A model generated the notes under the pieces. The model did not search any database and was not told where the DNA came from. It worked only from the letters and a program-made list of their open reading frames with translations. Shown here in pieces: positions 44,539 to 46,103 of a DNA stretch of 46,103 nucleotides. The translations under genes were made by a program, and so were the position numbers. Where the stretch lies: assembly GCA_945902915.1 (NCBI GenBank), contig CAMDNJ010000005.1, forward strand, positions 1 to 46,103. Direction: 5' to 3'. This DNA is from Crenothrix polyspora (GTDB lineage Bacteria > Pseudomonadota > Gammaproteobacteria > Methylococcales > Methylomonadaceae). Numbering within the stretch: position 1 is the first letter of the stretch; every line of letters begins with the position of its first letter.

Positions 44539-45731
44539 TGTGGTGTCCATTGACAGTGTGATTCAGCTTGATCATAACCTAAGGTATCGAGTTCGGTCTT
44601 GGGATGTAAAAAGCCTTCGATGGGCGCAACGGCGACTAATGATCTAGGCGCTGCTAGTAAAACAGGCATTCTTAATTGACCGTCCCAGCTTCTAAAGGAC
44701 AGCGGTGCGCCCGTATAACCATTTAAAGCAAAAGCAGGGCTTAATAGATAAGCTTTGATGAGTTTTATTTCGCTAGATAAGCTGCGAGTGGCCGCTTCAC
44801 CTAAAGCACGCGTTGCTAGATAAGCGCCATAATCTTGCTCTTCCATCCAACGGCCGGCTTTGTCTTTAAAGCGGTTTTGTATTTGTATAGCACCCCATTG
44901 CTCATGAGTTTTATGCCAAGCACTAGCGATCAAACCTTGTGTGCCTATGACCGGTCTAGCTAGCCAAGTGCGATAATCCAGATATTCACCAAACTCGCTG
45001 TGCTCATCAGCCACCACTAACACGTCATAGTCATCCACTTGCGTAAACACGGCAATATCAGATTGCGTGGTTTTACGCGCATCATAAGTATGCTGCCAAG
45101 TTTTTTCGGTGACTATTTTCATGCCAAAACGCTTGGCTGAACGTTTCAAGGCCTCGGCGTATAAACGATCTTCTGGGCTAGTGCCAATGACTAGAAACCA
45201 TTTGCTCCAACGTTTTTTGAGCATGTATTGTGCTAAAGCATCTGCGCGCATGGCGCGGTTAGGCAATAAGTGCAAGACATTGCTGCGACATTGCTCATTG
45301 CGTAAGGCATCATCTAAGGTTGCAACATCGAAGAGCAGGCTGTTTTTTGCTGCGGGCAAGTCGGCTAAGGTATTGAGTTGCTCTGCATTTAGATTAACGA
45401 TGACATACTGAAATTTATTGGCGATATCTTTGTTAAAGGTATCGACGACGCTGCCTTCTAAAGGCACAATAAATTTAACTAAATTAAACTGCTGTCCGGT
45501 AAATTCACCGGTGGTATTGTTATCAGCTATGCCAAGTTCTGCGCCTTTTAAGCCTTTATCTATAACAAATGCATCTAAGTTAGACATCTGAGGTAGAATT
45601 TTTTGCTCTAGGCTTAAATAAGCAATATTGATGCTAAGTTTGGCTTTTGCATAAGCCGGATGCAGGGTGCTAATCAGCAGCAAGTATAAAAAGCTAATAA
45701 GAATAAGTAATCGATTTGTTGAGCGCATCAT
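44535..45731 (-). CDS. ABC substrate-binding protein, PQQ-associated
   Basis: A 398-residue periplasmic protein. A signal peptide (NRLLILISFLYLLLISTLHP, then AYA) ends near residue 28. The two-lobed fold resembles branched-chain amino-acid binding proteins (Leu/Ile/Val type): KRWSKWFLVIGTSPEDRLYA and VDDYDVLVVADEHSE lie in the second half of the fold. First gene of the four-gene cluster. Ligand unknown. Confidence 0.88.
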   Translation of the reverse strand: MMRSTNRLLILISFLYLLLISTLHPAYAKAKLSINIAYLSLEQKILPQMSNLDAFVIDKGLKGAELGIADNNTTGEFTGQQFNLVKFIVPLEGSVVDTFNKDIANKFQYVIVNLNAEQLNTLADLPAAKNSLLFDVATLDDALRNEQCRSNVLHLLPNRAMRADALAQYMLKKRWSKWFLVIGTSPEDRLYAEALKRSAKRFGMKIVTEKTWQHTYDARKTTQSDIAVFTQVDDYDVLVVADEHSEFGEYLDYRTWLARPVIGTQGLIASAWHKTHEQWGAIQIQNRFKDKAGRWMEEQDYGAYLATRALGEAATRSLSSEIKLIKAYLLSPAFALNGYTGAPLSFRSWDGQLRMPVLLAAPRSLVAVAPIEGFLHPKTELDTLGYDQAESHCQWTPQ

Positions 45732-45895
45732 GTTCTTAGTAAAAAGATTGTTAGGCTTAATTTTAACGGATTTATAAACATTTATTTAGTTTTTGCACGA
45801 TTGATGATTGCCCGTTTAAGGATTGTTGATAATAATAGTCGCTTGCCGATGCTGAATATCGTCAAATCAAGCTCGGCGATAGCGTAAACCCAGTT

Positions 45896-45925
45896 GTCGG
45901 GTTACGTTTCACTAACCCGACCTAC
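45896..45925 (-). repeat. GTAG-foot REP palindrome (family G)
   Basis: On the minus strand, GTAG is followed by GTCGGGTTAGTG and an ACGTAACCCGAC arm. A 10-bp stem with a short loop, upstream of the MOSC gene. Confidence 0.75.
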
Positions 45926-45948
45926 GTTGATTTAAAGGCTACCTGACA

Positions 45949-46103
45949 ATGACTGACATCACCTTAAGTTCCATTACGCTTTATCCGGTAAAATCTTTGG
46001 CGGGCATTAGTGTTAATAGCTGGCCTGTTATACGTACTGGACTGAAGTACGATAGACAATGGATGTTGATAGATGCTGATAATCAGTTTTTAAGTCAACG
46101 AAA
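45949..46103 (+). CDS. MOSC N-terminal beta-barrel domain protein (5' part only)
   Basis: The first 51 residues of a protein cut by the window end. They read SSITLYPVKSLAGISVNSW, then GLKYDRQWMLIDADNQFL, the standard opening of YcbX/mARC-type MOSC proteins, which bind molybdenum cofactor and take part in N-hydroxylated base reduction. AAAGG lies about 10 bases before the ATG. The catalytic MOSC domain is beyond the window. Confidence 0.85.
   Translation, partial: MTDITLSSITLYPVKSLAGISVNSWPVIRTGLKYDRQWMLIDADNQFLSQR

Overview
This window looks like a chromosomal segment of an aerobic, methylotrophic gammaproteobacterium, most likely a Methylococcales methanotroph. The case rests on three things: a PQQ cluster (pqqA, pqqB, pqqC), a four-gene ABC/beta-propeller set of the type that accompanies PQQ-dependent alcohol oxidation, and a trio (HisA-like barrel, ATP-grasp ligase, ASKHA/hydantoinase-like protein) typical of the tetrahydromethanopterin/methylofuran C1 pathway. 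The housekeeping blocks (tRNA-Leu, tig, clpP, clpX; groES-groEL; pilB-pilC) have gammaproteobacterial order. No methane monooxygenase or methanol dehydrogenase gene lies in the window, so genus and lifestyle are inferred. Base composition is moderately AT-rich by eye.

Layout. 1-3341: aspS, an FmdB-type zinc ribbon and pyrC. 3342-3744: first copy (R1a) of a long structured repeat. 3745-6886: a spermidine-synthase-like methyltransferase coupled to a YgiQ radical SAM protein, then tRNA-Thr with promoter and terminator. 6887-9451: a decayed zone with remnants of three toxin-antitoxin systems (PIN/VapC tail; parD with a frameshifted parE; a headless and tailless hicB) among REP pairs and a foldback element, plus a DUF167 protein and a GNAT acetyltransferase. 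9452-13324: the C1-cofactor cluster, ending in a translationally coupled lytic transglycosylase. 13325-18526: Cys-rich fusion protein, Nudix, LplT, a glycosyltransferase, a gene-poor gap and a nitrilase. 18604-24034: orphan hoxW-hoxH, second long repeat (R1b), pilC, pilB. 24129-28424: valS and mtaB. 28425-31288: accessory island with a candidate integron attC site, a VRR-NUC nuclease and a membrane-anchored coiled-coil protein, flanked by direct copies of a second repeat (R2), then a helically phased degenerate tract. 31289-38972: clpX, clpP, tig, tRNA-Leu, dnaQ, groEL, groES (with CIRCE) and a MoeB/ThiF-type enzyme. 38969-39590: dense repeat block ending in R1c. 39586-45731: small membrane protein, pqqABC and the PQQ-associated ABC cluster. 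The last 155 bases begin a MOSC-domain gene.

Two things stand out. First, the intergenic space is packed with palindromes that begin with GTAG or GGAG, the foot recognised by RAYT (REP-associated tyrosine) transposases. About ten sequence families occur, several as inverted pairs, and they lie at gene breakpoints. Second, the VRR-NUC plus membrane coiled-coil pair, with its attC-like site and flanking direct repeats, has the look of a mobile cassette and is the best candidate here for an undescribed, possibly anti-phage, system. That function is inference only.
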